This document shows positions 6,497 to 14,431 of a stretch of DNA of 25,729 bases, piece by piece. Below the pieces are notes generated by a model. That model did no database searches. It was given only the letters and a program-made list of their open reading frames with translations, and had not been told where the DNA came from. Each line of letters starts with the position of its first letter. The first letter of the stretch is position 1. The stretch is from a virus, in the IMG/VR virus record IMGVR_UViG_3300006077_000029, positions 1 to 25,729 of that record. The stretch is one strand, 5' to 3'. The translations under genes and the position numbers were made by a program.

Positions 6497-6748
6497 ATGG
6501 CAGATGTACTAAGCGTAGCAGACATAACACCAATAGATAACAGTGATGTGGTGGACTTAACAGATGTAGTATTTGTTAAACAACTTGGAGGAGCTGAAGA
6601 TTTACAGTTTGGATTTGGTACAGTGATGCAGATTAGGAATGGGCACTCAGTTGTTGTTTCTTTGATTAATGCTGATACAATTCCATATGATACTAGCGAT
6701 ACAATTAAGACTATCTTAGATAAGATACTACTTAAATACCCACTATAA
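6497..6748 (+). CDS. Small protein sharing the tail-fibre N-terminal motif
   Basis: An 83-residue acidic protein of unknown function. Residues 27-48 (VKQLGGAEDLQFGFGTVMQI) closely resemble residues 6-25 of the next protein (IKQLAVTEDIEWGVGTVVQP). The two genes are adjacent, so this may be a short paralogue of the fibre's virion-attachment segment, a remnant of an older fibre gene, or a small adaptor between tail and fibre. The remaining sequence has no recognisable motif. The start overlaps no gene. The upstream AGAAGG is a moderate ribosome site. Confidence 0.55.
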   Translation: MADVLSVADITPIDNSDVVDLTDVVFVKQLGGAEDLQFGFGTVMQIRNGHSVVVSLINADTIPYDTSDTIKTILDKILLKYPL

Positions 6749-6758
6749 GGAGAGGTAG

Positions 6759-8150
6759 ATGTCATTACAGATTATTAAACAACTAGCAGTCACTGAAGAT
6801 ATTGAATGGGGTGTTGGTACAGTTGTACAACCTAGGGATGTTAGTGGTGACGGAGTGCCTACTGATGAGACCTTTAACCAAGTATCATCTGCTAGTATGC
6901 CTCATCTACAATTAGATGATACTACAGTAAGTGATGTGAGAACAGAGCTAAACGATAAGTACAGCAAGGCAGAGTCAGACGCTAAATTTGCTAGGATAAA
7001 TGGTGATGAAGTTGAGGTGTTCAGTGTTGCTGACCCTAGCATTAATTCTCATGCAGTTAACAAGGGTTACTTAGAGTCTTATATGGCTGGGCAGCTAGCT
7101 GACTATGCACTTAAAACAGAGGTACTCACTAAGACAAACCTTATTGCGTATTCTCCAACCTCAGACTATCACCCAGCTACTAAGAAGTATATTGATGACC
7201 TAGTTATATCAGCTGGTGCTGGTGATATGCTAAAGTCAGTGTATGACAGCCTTGATAATGGAGTAGTTAATGAGGCTAGACTTATTGATGGGGTAGGTAT
7301 CAATGATATCATGCATAATAGAGGGCCTGTTACAGATGCTGATAATGTAGCCGATACTGGTGTATGGGAAGGCTCTGATATAGCTAATGTTCCAGAAGCT
7401 GGTAAAGGGCTACTTAGGTCATACCTTGGAGCAACTCAAAGTATTGTTGTGCAGATGTACCATGGTATAGACTCAGGTAACATATTCAGCAGACGTAGTA
7501 ATAATGCTGTTTGGACCACGTGGGAAGCTATAGACGATAAGACTACAGTTGTTGATAACCTAGCTAGTACAAGTACTACAGATGCCCTAAGTGCTAATCA
7601 AGGTAGAATACTATCTGAGTCAATTACACAAGTTTCAGCTACAAACGTACCTGTTAATGGTATCATTATGTATTCAGGTGCTCTATCCAGTATACCTAAC
7701 AACTGGGCACTGTGTGATGGTTCTAATGGTACGCCTAACCTAGTAGATAAGTTTGTTCGTGGAACAGCTAGTCAGGCATACATAGGTAATACTGGTGGTA
7801 CAGACTCAGCGACCATGCCTTCTCACGCTCATAAAGGGCCAGCACACAGCCACAATGCTGCACATACGCATTCAGCTGGAACTGGCAATGATGGCGGGCA
7901 TCAGCATTCTATGACTACAAAACTAGATGGCGCTAAAGGTACTGATAATATTACTGTTAATAATGAGCCAGGGGCTACATGGGTAGATAACTTAATAACC
8001 TACGAAGGTATCCATAGCCACTCAGTAACAGTAAATGAGGCTAATTTTAATACATCAACAAGTGGCACACAGTGGACGTCAAGTGCTGGAGGCTCTGGTG
8101 ACAATAAACCAGCTTACTATACCTTAGCATATATCATTAGAGTTTCGTAA
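6759..8150 (+). CDS. Tail fibre with pyocin-knob-like and tail-collar domains
   Basis: A 463-residue receptor-binding fibre. Residues 1-30 look like a virion-attachment segment shared with the preceding protein. Residues 95-150 contain fibre repeats (NSHAVNKGYLESYM and YHPATKKYIDDLV). Residues about 165-258 end in IFSRRSNNAVWTTWEAI, typical of a pyocin-knob-like domain. LASTSTTDALSANQGRIL (268-285) precedes a tail-collar domain (298-345, VNGIIMYSGALSSIPNNWAL and GTPNLVDKFVRGT). A cluster of His-X-His motifs follows (356-383 and 419-421), like the metal-binding tips of T4-type fibres. The fold is probably a homotrimer. It has a strong ribosome site (AAGGAGAGG). Its stop overlaps the next start as TAATG. 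Confidence 0.85.
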   Translation: MSLQIIKQLAVTEDIEWGVGTVVQPRDVSGDGVPTDETFNQVSSASMPHLQLDDTTVSDVRTELNDKYSKAESDAKFARINGDEVEVFSVADPSINSHAVNKGYLESYMAGQLADYALKTEVLTKTNLIAYSPTSDYHPATKKYIDDLVISAGAGDMLKSVYDSLDNGVVNEARLIDGVGINDIMHNRGPVTDADNVADTGVWEGSDIANVPEAGKGLLRSYLGATQSIVVQMYHGIDSGNIFSRRSNNAVWTTWEAIDDKTTVVDNLASTSTTDALSANQGRILSESITQVSATNVPVNGIIMYSGALSSIPNNWALCDGSNGTPNLVDKFVRGTASQAYIGNTGGTDSATMPSHAHKGPAHSHNAAHTHSAGTGNDGGHQHSMTTKLDGAKGTDNITVNNEPGATWVDNLITYEGIHSHSVTVNEANFNTSTSGTQWTSSAGGSGDNKPAYYTLAYIIRVS

Positions 8151-9103
8151 TGAATGCAGAGGTTGAAACACTAAAACTGAGAGATAGTGAACGGTCTACT
8201 GTTCCATATCCCCAGGTGGGTATGGTACCCATAGGTGTTCCAGCTGATAATATAAGAGGCTCAGCTTATAATCTTACACCACTGGTTACATCATATAAGA
8301 ACAAACTTATTAATGGTGGGTTTGATGTATGGCAACGAGGCACAAGTGGTAATTCACCTAATTATGATAGTGCAGATAGATGGAGGCTATACACACAAGG
8401 TTTAGCTCCTACCCATAGTAGTTATCAGGGTTGGTATGCTATCTTAGCTGAGGTAGGTAATACTTACTGTTCTTTGTATCAGATAATAGAGTCTGGTACA
8501 TTTACCAGTAAGGATGTAGGAGCAGAGTTTACACTTAGTTTTGTACTTACTAGAGCTCAATCAGGTGGAGGTATAAAGATATCCTATCTTAACTCTCCTG
8601 ATAATGCCTCTACAATTACTGCAGTTTATGAGGAGGCTAGAGATTTAAAGAGTGGATTAAACTCATTCACTTTTACAATGACTGGTGTCCCTGAAAATGG
8701 AGTGCAGGTAGCTATTAGATTAGGTGCAGTTACTGATAGCAACCTACTTATTGATGATGTACAGCTAGAGCTAGGCTCAGTGGCTACAGCTTTTGAGCAT
8801 AGACCTATAGGTGTTGAGCTTGCTATGTGTCAGAGATACTATGAGGTATGTAACGAGCCAGGAGTAACTTACTCCGGCTCAATTACAAATGGTGGTGCTT
8901 ATTATGCTGTATATAAGCACACAGTGACTAAGAGGGTTACACCTACCACGGTAATTACACCAGCTCTAGAGTATGGGTTTGACCCATCTACACTGATAGT
9001 ATTTTCTGCGGATGTAAATTTTAGTGAGGCTAAATGCATTGCAAATAACTCAGTGGCTGCTGGTTATTACACAGCAAGTCTTGTAATTGATGCTGAGCTG
9101 TAG
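8150..9103 (+). CDS. Tail-fibre-associated carbohydrate-binding-like protein
   Basis: A 317-residue protein coupled to the fibre by a TAATG overlap. After a Pro-rich start, residues 51-64 read NKLINGGFDVWQRG. This begins a beta-sandwich domain seen in many phage fibres and resembling carbohydrate-binding modules. Residues about 204-232 (QLELGSVATAFEHRP and ELAMCQRYYE) are the usual end of that domain. The last 80 residues are beta-rich and form a separate tip. Binding to host surface glycans is likely from the family, but the ligand cannot be read from sequence. The coupling suggests assembly with the collar-domain fibre. Confidence 0.7.
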   Translation: MNAEVETLKLRDSERSTVPYPQVGMVPIGVPADNIRGSAYNLTPLVTSYKNKLINGGFDVWQRGTSGNSPNYDSADRWRLYTQGLAPTHSSYQGWYAILAEVGNTYCSLYQIIESGTFTSKDVGAEFTLSFVLTRAQSGGGIKISYLNSPDNASTITAVYEEARDLKSGLNSFTFTMTGVPENGVQVAIRLGAVTDSNLLIDDVQLELGSVATAFEHRPIGVELAMCQRYYEVCNEPGVTYSGSITNGGAYYAVYKHTVTKRVTPTTVITPALEYGFDPSTLIVFSADVNFSEAKCIANNSVAAGYYTASLVIDAEL

Positions 9104-9112
9104 GAGGTTGTA

Positions 9113-9511
9113 ATGTATAAAGTAAAATATATAGCTGATATATCTACACCTACAAAGTATACTGGGTATCTAGTGGATGATACACTTATAGTACCACTTG
9201 TAGAAGGTAATAGGCAGTATCAAGAGGCTCAGAATTGGATTGCAGATGGTAATACACCAGAAGTAGCTTATACGCAAGAAGAGTTGAAGGCTTATACTAA
9301 TAGTGTTGGGTTGTATGATGCTAAGTTATACTTAAGCAATAGTACTAGTTTACTGCCTCAAGATGTGCAAGATAGGTTGACTCAAGCAGAAAAAGACGCC
9401 ATAGTTGCGGACAGGTTATCAGCCATCGCAATCATAGAGGGTGAAGGCAGATCTGGCTTTGCAGTCAGTGACCTATCACTAGCAGTACTAAACAAATATA
9501 AAGGACAATAA
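9113..9511 (+). CDS. Putative tail fibre assembly or small virion protein
   Basis: A 132-residue protein. The stretch IVPLVEGNRQYQEAQNWIAD followed by GNTPE (26-50) resembles a short phage module often found in proteins beside fibres, including some fibre chaperones. The remainder is mostly helical (QDVQDRLTQAEKDAIVADRL) and acidic. It has a strong ribosome site (TAGGAGG) and its stop touches the next start. The role is inferred from neighbours, and it could equally be a fibre-bound structural protein. Confidence 0.45.
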   Translation: MYKVKYIADISTPTKYTGYLVDDTLIVPLVEGNRQYQEAQNWIADGNTPEVAYTQEELKAYTNSVGLYDAKLYLSNSTSLLPQDVQDRLTQAEKDAIVADRLSAIAIIEGEGRSGFAVSDLSLAVLNKYKGQ

Positions 9512-9748
9512 ATGGAAGCAACAAAAGGTGATTTAATTCAAGGTATGCCACTAGGTAGAGGTAATGCAACAAGCCCATACACGGTTCAAGAAATGGACAC
9601 GGTTGTTGAGTTTTTGGTAGATGGTGATGTGGTATGTAAGCTAGATAGTGGAGCTACTACAACCACATCTGTACTAGCTGGAGGTAGATATGCAATAGGA
9701 AAGGGTGTAGTTACTATTACAACAACTTCTACATTTAGTATAGGTTAG
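9512..9748 (+). CDS. Small beta-rich fibre-region protein, unknown function
   Basis: A 78-residue protein with no recognised family. The second half (VVEFLVDGDVVCKLDSGA, then GGRYAIGKGVVTITTTSTFS) looks like a single small beta-sandwich and is Thr-rich. The ATG directly follows the previous stop, with AAAGGA as ribosome site. It lies inside the fibre gene run, so a small tail-tip or fibre-cap protein is likely. Confidence 0.5.
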   Translation: MEATKGDLIQGMPLGRGNATSPYTVQEMDTVVEFLVDGDVVCKLDSGATTTTSVLAGGRYAIGKGVVTITTTSTFSIG

Positions 9749-9752
9749 TACC

Positions 9753-10202
9753 ATGCAACTATCATTAGGGCTAATGGCACGTAGACATGGTATCGTTAAA
9801 AATGCCTGTGTGCAGGAAGGTACTGATGGCATATGGTATGGTGCTGGCCCAGGTGTTGGGCAGATAGTACCACCATTCGCTATTGATGGTACTCCTATGT
9901 ATGCATTTATATGGGCAAGTACAGCAGCAGGTGAAGAAGGCACTATACTTATGTCCTTTGGTGACTTGGGTGATACTAAGCTTACTGATGTTAAAGAGAT
10001 AGTGATTACCAGCACAGAAGGCACACAGATACTTACATGGGATGCAACTAATACTGACTATAGAACAGTTAACTTAGAGCTTACAGATGCACTTATAGCA
10101 GACTATGAGTTAGATAAAGTTAGGTGTTTCAAAGCAGATGTGCTTATAGAAGGTCTATTGCTTCACTATACATTCAGCGCAATACTAACAGGGAGTAGAT
10201 AA
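9753..10202 (+). CDS. Fibre-region protein with a motif shared with the next gene
   Basis: A 149-residue protein of unknown function. It contains GVGQIVPPFAIDG (34-46) and LTWDATNTDYRTVN (94-107). Related pieces (GTVNPPEFLG and FVWNATYNDYNTIN) occur in the same order in the middle of the following 736-residue protein. The two probably share a domain, through duplication or modular exchange. The ribosome site is weak (only TAGG), so translation may depend on the gene upstream. A structural tail role is likely. Confidence 0.5.
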   Translation: MQLSLGLMARRHGIVKNACVQEGTDGIWYGAGPGVGQIVPPFAIDGTPMYAFIWASTAAGEEGTILMSFGDLGDTKLTDVKEIVITSTEGTQILTWDATNTDYRTVNLELTDALIADYELDKVRCFKADVLIEGLLLHYTFSAILTGSR

Positions 10203-10203
10203 T

Positions 10204-12414
10204 ATGAAAACTAAAACATTTCCTCTTTTTAAGAAGAATGATATAAGTGTACAGGCAACAGGTGACCATAATAATGGTACAAGATATGTTAAGAATGAGG
10301 TAGCCCTAGTAGCTCCTTCATTTGATGGTAATGTGCATAGTGGACGCAGCGTTGCATTGAGTAGTGATGGTGCTATTGATGTGCCTATTAATGCTACTTT
10401 GGGGAGTGAGCTAATTACAGGTACATGGACATTAAATACGGGATGGGTCAATAATGGAGACGGAACTTTTACTTATGATGGAGCTTCATCTGGTAGTGGT
10501 ATGTATGTACTGATAGATGGGAGGTTTCCAGTTAATTCAAATGTAGTCTTTGAATTTGAATTACTTACTGAAACATCATCAGTATATACTAGAATAGGCT
10601 CAGATACTATAGGTATTAGTGAACATGCATCTGGCTCTGGGGTGCATACGCTTGAGTGTACAAACTGGAATGGTAATGGTGCAGGGCTAAATTTTATTCC
10701 TTCTACTGCTACAACACAAGTACATATTAGACCTATATCAATCAAAGAAATCCAATCAACACAAGGACAAATATCATATTACAATGTAACTACAAAACGT
10801 CATGAGAGTATTGACAGTTTACCACTATCAACCACATACAGACTAGAGAACCTAGAGTTCAATAACCTAGTAGTGCTATGGGATAGAAGCTTCACACAAG
10901 CAGACCGTGACAAGATGGACGCTAACCCTGAGTTAGTTGTCAGATGGGCTAAAGGTGAGGATGTATTTAGTATTGGTGTGATAGGTGTTAATGATAAGGT
11001 GTATGTTGGTAGTGATACAGATGCTTTCCTGCGCTCAATACAAAGTACACAGATAGCTATCAGTGGTACATACACACGAAACACAAACTTAAACTATGGT
11101 ATTCAAACACTAGGGTTAAAACTAAATAGTGCAGGGGTTCCTACATCTATTGCAGATGCTAACACATTGAGCTTTGTTAATAACACTAGTGGGTATGTAG
11201 ATACACAACTTACACCATCTATGGATAAGTATACTATTGAATGGAATGGTATACTATCTAGTGGGGTTACTGAGCAAAGAGTATTAACACATGATGCAGC
11301 TGTTGGAGATAACTACTATATAGATGGAATACTACAAGGTGCAACACCTGCACTACCTAGTCCAACTGAGTCTATTAAGCTGAGCAACACAGCACCCATT
11401 GGGTTTGCAGATACAGTTGATACTATATATGACCCATTCAAAGTATGGTCAACAGTGGAAGATGTGGAAGTTAATACATGTAATAATACTGATATATGTC
11501 TAGGTGTAGGGGATGCAGGAGATAGTCAACACTATGGTTACTCTGATACATATGGCACAGTAAACCCACCTGAGTTCTTAGGACTAAAGATTAAAGAGTT
11601 GCAGGCTGATACGATTGACGGTGTTGTCTATGCTAAGATGGGAGAGAGCGGTACAGAAGCAGTGCCTAATTTGCCTTCAATGAAATGGGATGTTGTTGGG
11701 TTTGGGCTTGCTGAATTTGTGTGGAATGCAACATACAATGATTACAATACGATAAACGCATCACTTGCAACATTTATAGCGAATGGTGTAGGAGGTAACC
11801 TAGGTATGAATGTAGACCCTGACTTTGTGTATGACCCTATAACAGATAGTGCTGATTGGTCAAGACTAGGTACAGGTACTTCAGTAATTAGAGTTAGAGA
11901 GTCAGATGGTGTAGTTGTAGCTTATGGTGCTACCTCAGCAGAAGCATCTGTAATGTATAAGAACAACTCATTTGATGACGGGTTCATAGAAGCTACATTC
12001 TTATATAGACAGACGAGTAACGGAGTAGCTAGTTTTCCTATGGCTATCCGTATGGTTAGTGATAGTACATTTATTGGTTGTCGGTCTTATGATACTAATA
12101 TAGAGGTGTATGAGAGAGTTGATGGTGCATTTAATCGTCTTATAGCTATACCTAACCCTAGCACTGAAAACTATGTGGTTAGGGTAGAAGTTATAGGCAC
12201 TGAGTTGAAGATGTTTGTTGATGGTGTACTTGAAGCAACTGTTACTACAGCAGTTAATGCAATAGGTGGAGCAGGTATGATAGCAAGAGGCCACTCAGGA
12301 GGAGCTATTGGTATGGCTAATGGCTATTCAGTAGGTGCATTTACAGAAGTGTACATAACAGATGATGCTGGAACACCATTAGTTGATGATTCAGGAACAA
12401 AAATAATAGTATAG
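10204..12414 (+). CDS. Large multidomain receptor-binding (tail-spike-like) protein
   Basis: A 736-residue, beta-rich protein. Residues about 63-180 (LITGTWTLNTGWVNNGDGTF, a long sandwich, then HIRPISIKEIQ) look like a carbohydrate-binding module. A middle part (430-520) contains the W-N-A-T-Y-N-D-Y motif shared with the preceding protein. Residues about 548-725 (NNSFDDGFIEATFLYRQ, then VRVEVIGTELKMFVDGVLEA) have the pattern of a concanavalin/LamG-like lectin sandwich. No catalytic dyad for a depolymerase is evident. It probably sits at the tail periphery and binds host polysaccharide. The domain calls are from sequence texture and need fold comparison. Confidence 0.6.
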   Translation: MKTKTFPLFKKNDISVQATGDHNNGTRYVKNEVALVAPSFDGNVHSGRSVALSSDGAIDVPINATLGSELITGTWTLNTGWVNNGDGTFTYDGASSGSGMYVLIDGRFPVNSNVVFEFELLTETSSVYTRIGSDTIGISEHASGSGVHTLECTNWNGNGAGLNFIPSTATTQVHIRPISIKEIQSTQGQISYYNVTTKRHESIDSLPLSTTYRLENLEFNNLVVLWDRSFTQADRDKMDANPELVVRWAKGEDVFSIGVIGVNDKVYVGSDTDAFLRSIQSTQIAISGTYTRNTNLNYGIQTLGLKLNSAGVPTSIADANTLSFVNNTSGYVDTQLTPSMDKYTIEWNGILSSGVTEQRVLTHDAAVGDNYYIDGILQGATPALPSPTESIKLSNTAPIGFADTVDTIYDPFKVWSTVEDVEVNTCNNTDICLGVGDAGDSQHYGYSDTYGTVNPPEFLGLKIKELQADTIDGVVYAKMGESGTEAVPNLPSMKWDVVGFGLAEFVWNATYNDYNTINASLATFIANGVGGNLGMNVDPDFVYDPITDSADWSRLGTGTSVIRVRESDGVVVAYGATSAEASVMYKNNSFDDGFIEATFLYRQTSNGVASFPMAIRMVSDSTFIGCRSYDTNIEVYERVDGAFNRLIAIPNPSTENYVVRVEVIGTELKMFVDGVLEATVTTAVNAIGGAGMIARGHSGGAIGMANGYSVGAFTEVYITDDAGTPLVDDSGTKIIV

Positions 12415-12423
12415 GAGAATAAA

Positions 12424-13107
12424 ATGGCAAGAACAATAAATGATGTAATGACATCTGGAGAGATAAAAACAATAGTTGTTAACGACAACATCCAATATAA
12501 TAAAGCAAAAGTAGGGGCAGATGGTATGTTCCTACGGATTGGTGCAGGAGGGGCTACTGAGTTATACAGAGCAGTTGACCAAGATGTTGTGATGATTGAT
12601 GATGTAACAGTTTCAACACCAATACCTTCTGCATGGACTCAAATGTTCAGTATTACACTTACTACGGATGTAACACCGGAGAATGGTTCCATGGTATTTA
12701 GTGGTGACTTCTTCAATGATAGCTCACAAGATAGAGAATTGTGGATGCGTATGATGGTAGATGGAGTACAAGTAAGAAGTGACTTCATATTTGACTTATG
12801 GAAAGACACAGCCAATGACCATCAACAAGTTATCATGTCAACAACACCTGAAAATACTTTCTTATCAGGTCAAGTAGTAACGCTAGAATTAGGTGCTGAT
12901 TCTGACGGTAACATAACTATGAATGGTGATTACCAACAAGGAAGGTTAAAGATTACAGAGGCACAAGCAGCACCAGTAGCAGGAACATATATGAACACAT
13001 CTTCAATCGAAACATTCGATTGGAACCTACTACCACATGGAGACCCTGGAATATCAGGACAACTATACATTGCACCTAACAACACTATTAGAGTGAGCCA
13101 AGGGTGA
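12424..13107 (+). CDS. Fibre-region structural protein, unknown
   Basis: A 227-residue protein, last of the fibre run. The N-terminal part has KAKVGADGMFLRIGAGGATE followed by LYRAV, a small repeat-like beta element. The centre (residues about 55-175) is a probable jelly-roll (TPIPSAWTQMFSITLTTDVT and later RELWMRMMVDGVQVRSDFIF). There is no signal peptide. The ribosome site AGGAG is good. Its TGA overlaps the GTG start of the next small lipoprotein. Likely a virion protein, but no family is recognised. Confidence 0.5.
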   Translation: MARTINDVMTSGEIKTIVVNDNIQYNKAKVGADGMFLRIGAGGATELYRAVDQDVVMIDDVTVSTPIPSAWTQMFSITLTTDVTPENGSMVFSGDFFNDSSQDRELWMRMMVDGVQVRSDFIFDLWKDTANDHQQVIMSTTPENTFLSGQVVTLELGADSDGNITMNGDYQQGRLKITEAQAAPVAGTYMNTSSIETFDWNLLPHGDPGISGQLYIAPNNTIRVSQG

Positions 13108-13253
13108 AAAAGATAGTAACTAGGTTAGTTTTAACCTCAATATTAATGATGATACTTATAGGTTGCGCATCCATAGTCAATCAGACTATGGAATTCTCAT
13201 TATTGAATGTGAAGGCTACTAGCACTACTGAACATTATTCGGAGAAAAAATGA
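13104..13253 (+). CDS. 49-residue lipoprotein, possible outer-membrane spanin-like
   Basis: Starts at GTG 13104, overlapping the previous stop (GTGA), and ends in ATGA overlapping the next start. The product begins MKKIVTRLVLTSILMMILIG and continues CAS, a clear signal peptide with lipobox L-I-G-C, the lipidated cysteine being residue 21. The mature part is only 29 residues (ending STTEHYSEKK). No Asp follows the cysteine, so outer-membrane sorting is expected. Very short outer-membrane lipoproteins are typical of o-spanins, but a matching inner-membrane spanin is not clear here. Overlaps on both sides support it as a real gene. Confidence 0.6.
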   Translation: MKKIVTRLVLTSILMMILIGCASIVNQTMEFSLLNVKATSTTEHYSEKK

Positions 13254-13570
13254 AAAAGTTAGTATTAGTATTTATGCTTACATCATCTATGTTTGCAAAC
13301 AGCTTCTTTCAAGAAGAAGATAAGCAGATGCATATAGTAGCTACAAGTGCTATAGGGTTTACTGCTAATGCCATAGCTTACAAGGAGTATGGTCTAACTG
13401 CTGAACAGTCATTTTGGGTTGGCGTAGCTGCTGCCTTAACCGTAGGGCTTGCAAAAGAGTTATATGACAGTAGAAGTGGAGGTACAGGTTTTGACAGTAG
13501 AGATATGTTAGCTGATGGTATAGGTGGGGTCATTGGCTCTGGAGGTATGTATGTCATATACAGATGGTAG
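13250..13570 (+). CDS. Exported YfiM/DUF2279-like protein
   Basis: A 106-residue protein with signal sequence MKKLVLVFMLTSSMFANS and no lipobox. The mature part EDKQMHIVATSAIGFTANAI, then GLAKELYDSRSGGTGFDSRD and MLADGIGGVIGS, shows the pattern of YfiM/DUF2279-type envelope proteins: D-K-x-x-H near the start, a hydrophobic segment, K-E-x-x-D, then D-x-x-A-D-x-x-G. Such proteins occur in many phages close to lysis or tail genes, and their biochemical role is not settled. It is tightly coupled to the lipoprotein before it, and its last 20 bases overlap a small membrane-protein gene. Confidence 0.6.
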   Translation: MKKLVLVFMLTSSMFANSFFQEEDKQMHIVATSAIGFTANAIAYKEYGLTAEQSFWVGVAAALTVGLAKELYDSRSGGTGFDSRDMLADGIGGVIGSGGMYVIYRW

Positions 13571-13664
13571 TGATTACCTTGTAGCTATAATAGTTATGGG
13601 CTTAACTGCCTCATGGGTGGTATTCAAGTGGTGTCATTGTAACGATGACTATAAACTTAAATAG
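13551..13664 (+). CDS. 37-residue single-pass membrane protein, overlapping gene
   Basis: ATG at 13551 is preceded by a perfect GGAGGT (13541-13546) inside the end of the previous gene and reads in another frame. The product starts MSYTDGSDY and has one transmembrane segment (YLVAIIVMGLTASWVVF). It ends KWCHCNDDYKLK with a C-H-C pair. By the positive-inside rule the C-terminus would be cytoplasmic. The ribosome site and position next to two envelope genes support it as real. A tiny holin/antiholin or other lysis accessory is possible, but nothing proves it. Confidence 0.5.
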   Translation: MSYTDGSDYLVAIIVMGLTASWVVFKWCHCNDDYKLK

Positions 13665-13709
13665 ATGGGAGTCTAGCCTTTACCTAGGCTCTCATGTGTT
13701 TAAAACACA
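13665..13709 (+). promoter_or_regulatory. Paired-hairpin leader, copy 1
   Basis: ATGGGAGTCTAG (13665-13676) pairs with CTAGGCTCTCAT (13684-13695) over 12 pairs including two G-U, with loop CCTTTAC. Overlapping its end is the near-palindrome TGTGTTTAAAACACA (13695-13709), followed by a run of A. The same order recurs at 14432-14468. It starts at the end of the 37-residue gene and precedes the collagen-like gene. There is no U-run, so a classical terminator is unlikely. RNA stabiliser, processing site or phage promoter are open options. Confidence 0.55.
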
Positions 13710-13729
13710 AAAAGACATAAAGGGAAATT

Positions 13730-14425
13730 ATGAAAAAGTTAATTGTGGCTGTAATGGCTTTGATGTTAGTTGGTGTGTTTGCTCAAGCTGGGAATACTGG
13801 CTATACGTATGACAGACACGGCAGTTCGGATAGTCAAGGACCAAAAGGTGATACTGGTACTAATGGTATAGATGGTATTGACGGTACTAATGGAATTGAT
13901 GGTACTAATGGAATTGATGGTACTAATGGAATTGACGGCACCGACGGTGTAGATGGTCAGGATGGAATTGACGGTACTAACGGTGTAGATGGTCAGGACG
14001 GTGTAGATGGTCAGGATGGTGTAGATGGCGAGCCCCTAGTTGGTACAGCAGGTTATTCCGGTACTGATGGTGAAGATGGTACTGACGGAGCAAAAGGCGA
14101 CAAGGGTGATAAGGGCGATGATGGAGCAGATGGTAAAGATGCTCCTATTCAAGAGAACCCTACATTTGCACAACTAGCTGATTATGCTTTAGACTCTGGT
14201 GCTGGTAATACAGCAATGGCTAACATTGATTTTGGTTCAGTTGGTGAAGGAGAGACTGAAGGTGGTATAGGTATTGGATATACTTCTTCTAGTTGGGGTT
14301 CATCTACAGCTGGAGCAGTTGGTATTAAACATGGTGTTACTAATGACACAGCAGTAGTTGTAAAAGGTTGGAGTGCAAGCTCAGACTCTTATGGTGTAGG
14401 TGCTGGCGTAGTTCATAAGTTTTAG
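13730..14425 (+). CDS. Secreted collagen-like protein with YadA-type membrane anchor
   Basis: A 231-residue protein built as a miniature trimeric autotransporter. Residues 1-20 are a signal peptide (ending VFAQA). Residues 37-136 are Gly-X-Y collagen repeats, rich in GTNGID and GVDGQD, with one two-residue break (L103-V104) and a charged end (AKGDKGDKGDDGADG). The C-terminal 80 residues (IGIGYTSSSWGSSTAGAVGI, then VVVKGWSASSDSYGVGAGVV and final HKF) have the four-strand pattern and terminal aromatic residue of YadA-type anchors, which form a trimeric outer-membrane barrel. Predicted role: a trimeric stalk on the host surface made during infection. A virion fibre is less likely because of the signal peptide and anchor. 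It has its own leader with AAAGGG ribosome site. Confidence 0.75.
   Translation: MKKLIVAVMALMLVGVFAQAGNTGYTYDRHGSSDSQGPKGDTGTNGIDGIDGTNGIDGTNGIDGTNGIDGTDGVDGQDGIDGTNGVDGQDGVDGQDGVDGEPLVGTAGYSGTDGEDGTDGAKGDKGDKGDDGADGKDAPIQENPTFAQLADYALDSGAGNTAMANIDFGSVGEGETEGGIGIGYTSSSWGSSTAGAVGIKHGVTNDTAVVVKGWSASSDSYGVGAGVVHKF
13883..14029 (+). repeat. 18-bp tandem repeats inside the collagen-like stalk
   Basis: GGTACTAATGGAATTGAT is repeated at 13883, 13901 and 13919 (last copy one base different). GGTGTAGATGGTCAGGAT or its GAC variant is repeated at 13946, 13982 and 14000, with a partial copy at 14018. Each unit encodes two Gly-X-Y triplets. Nearly identical DNA copies allow slippage that would change stalk length without a frameshift. 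Confidence 0.85.
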
Positions 14426-14431
14426 TAGAGT

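Noticed and set aside
13104-13664. Complete holin-endolysin-spanin lysis cassette
   Set aside because: No endolysin is visible and spanin or holin identity of the small proteins cannot be shown from sequence alone.
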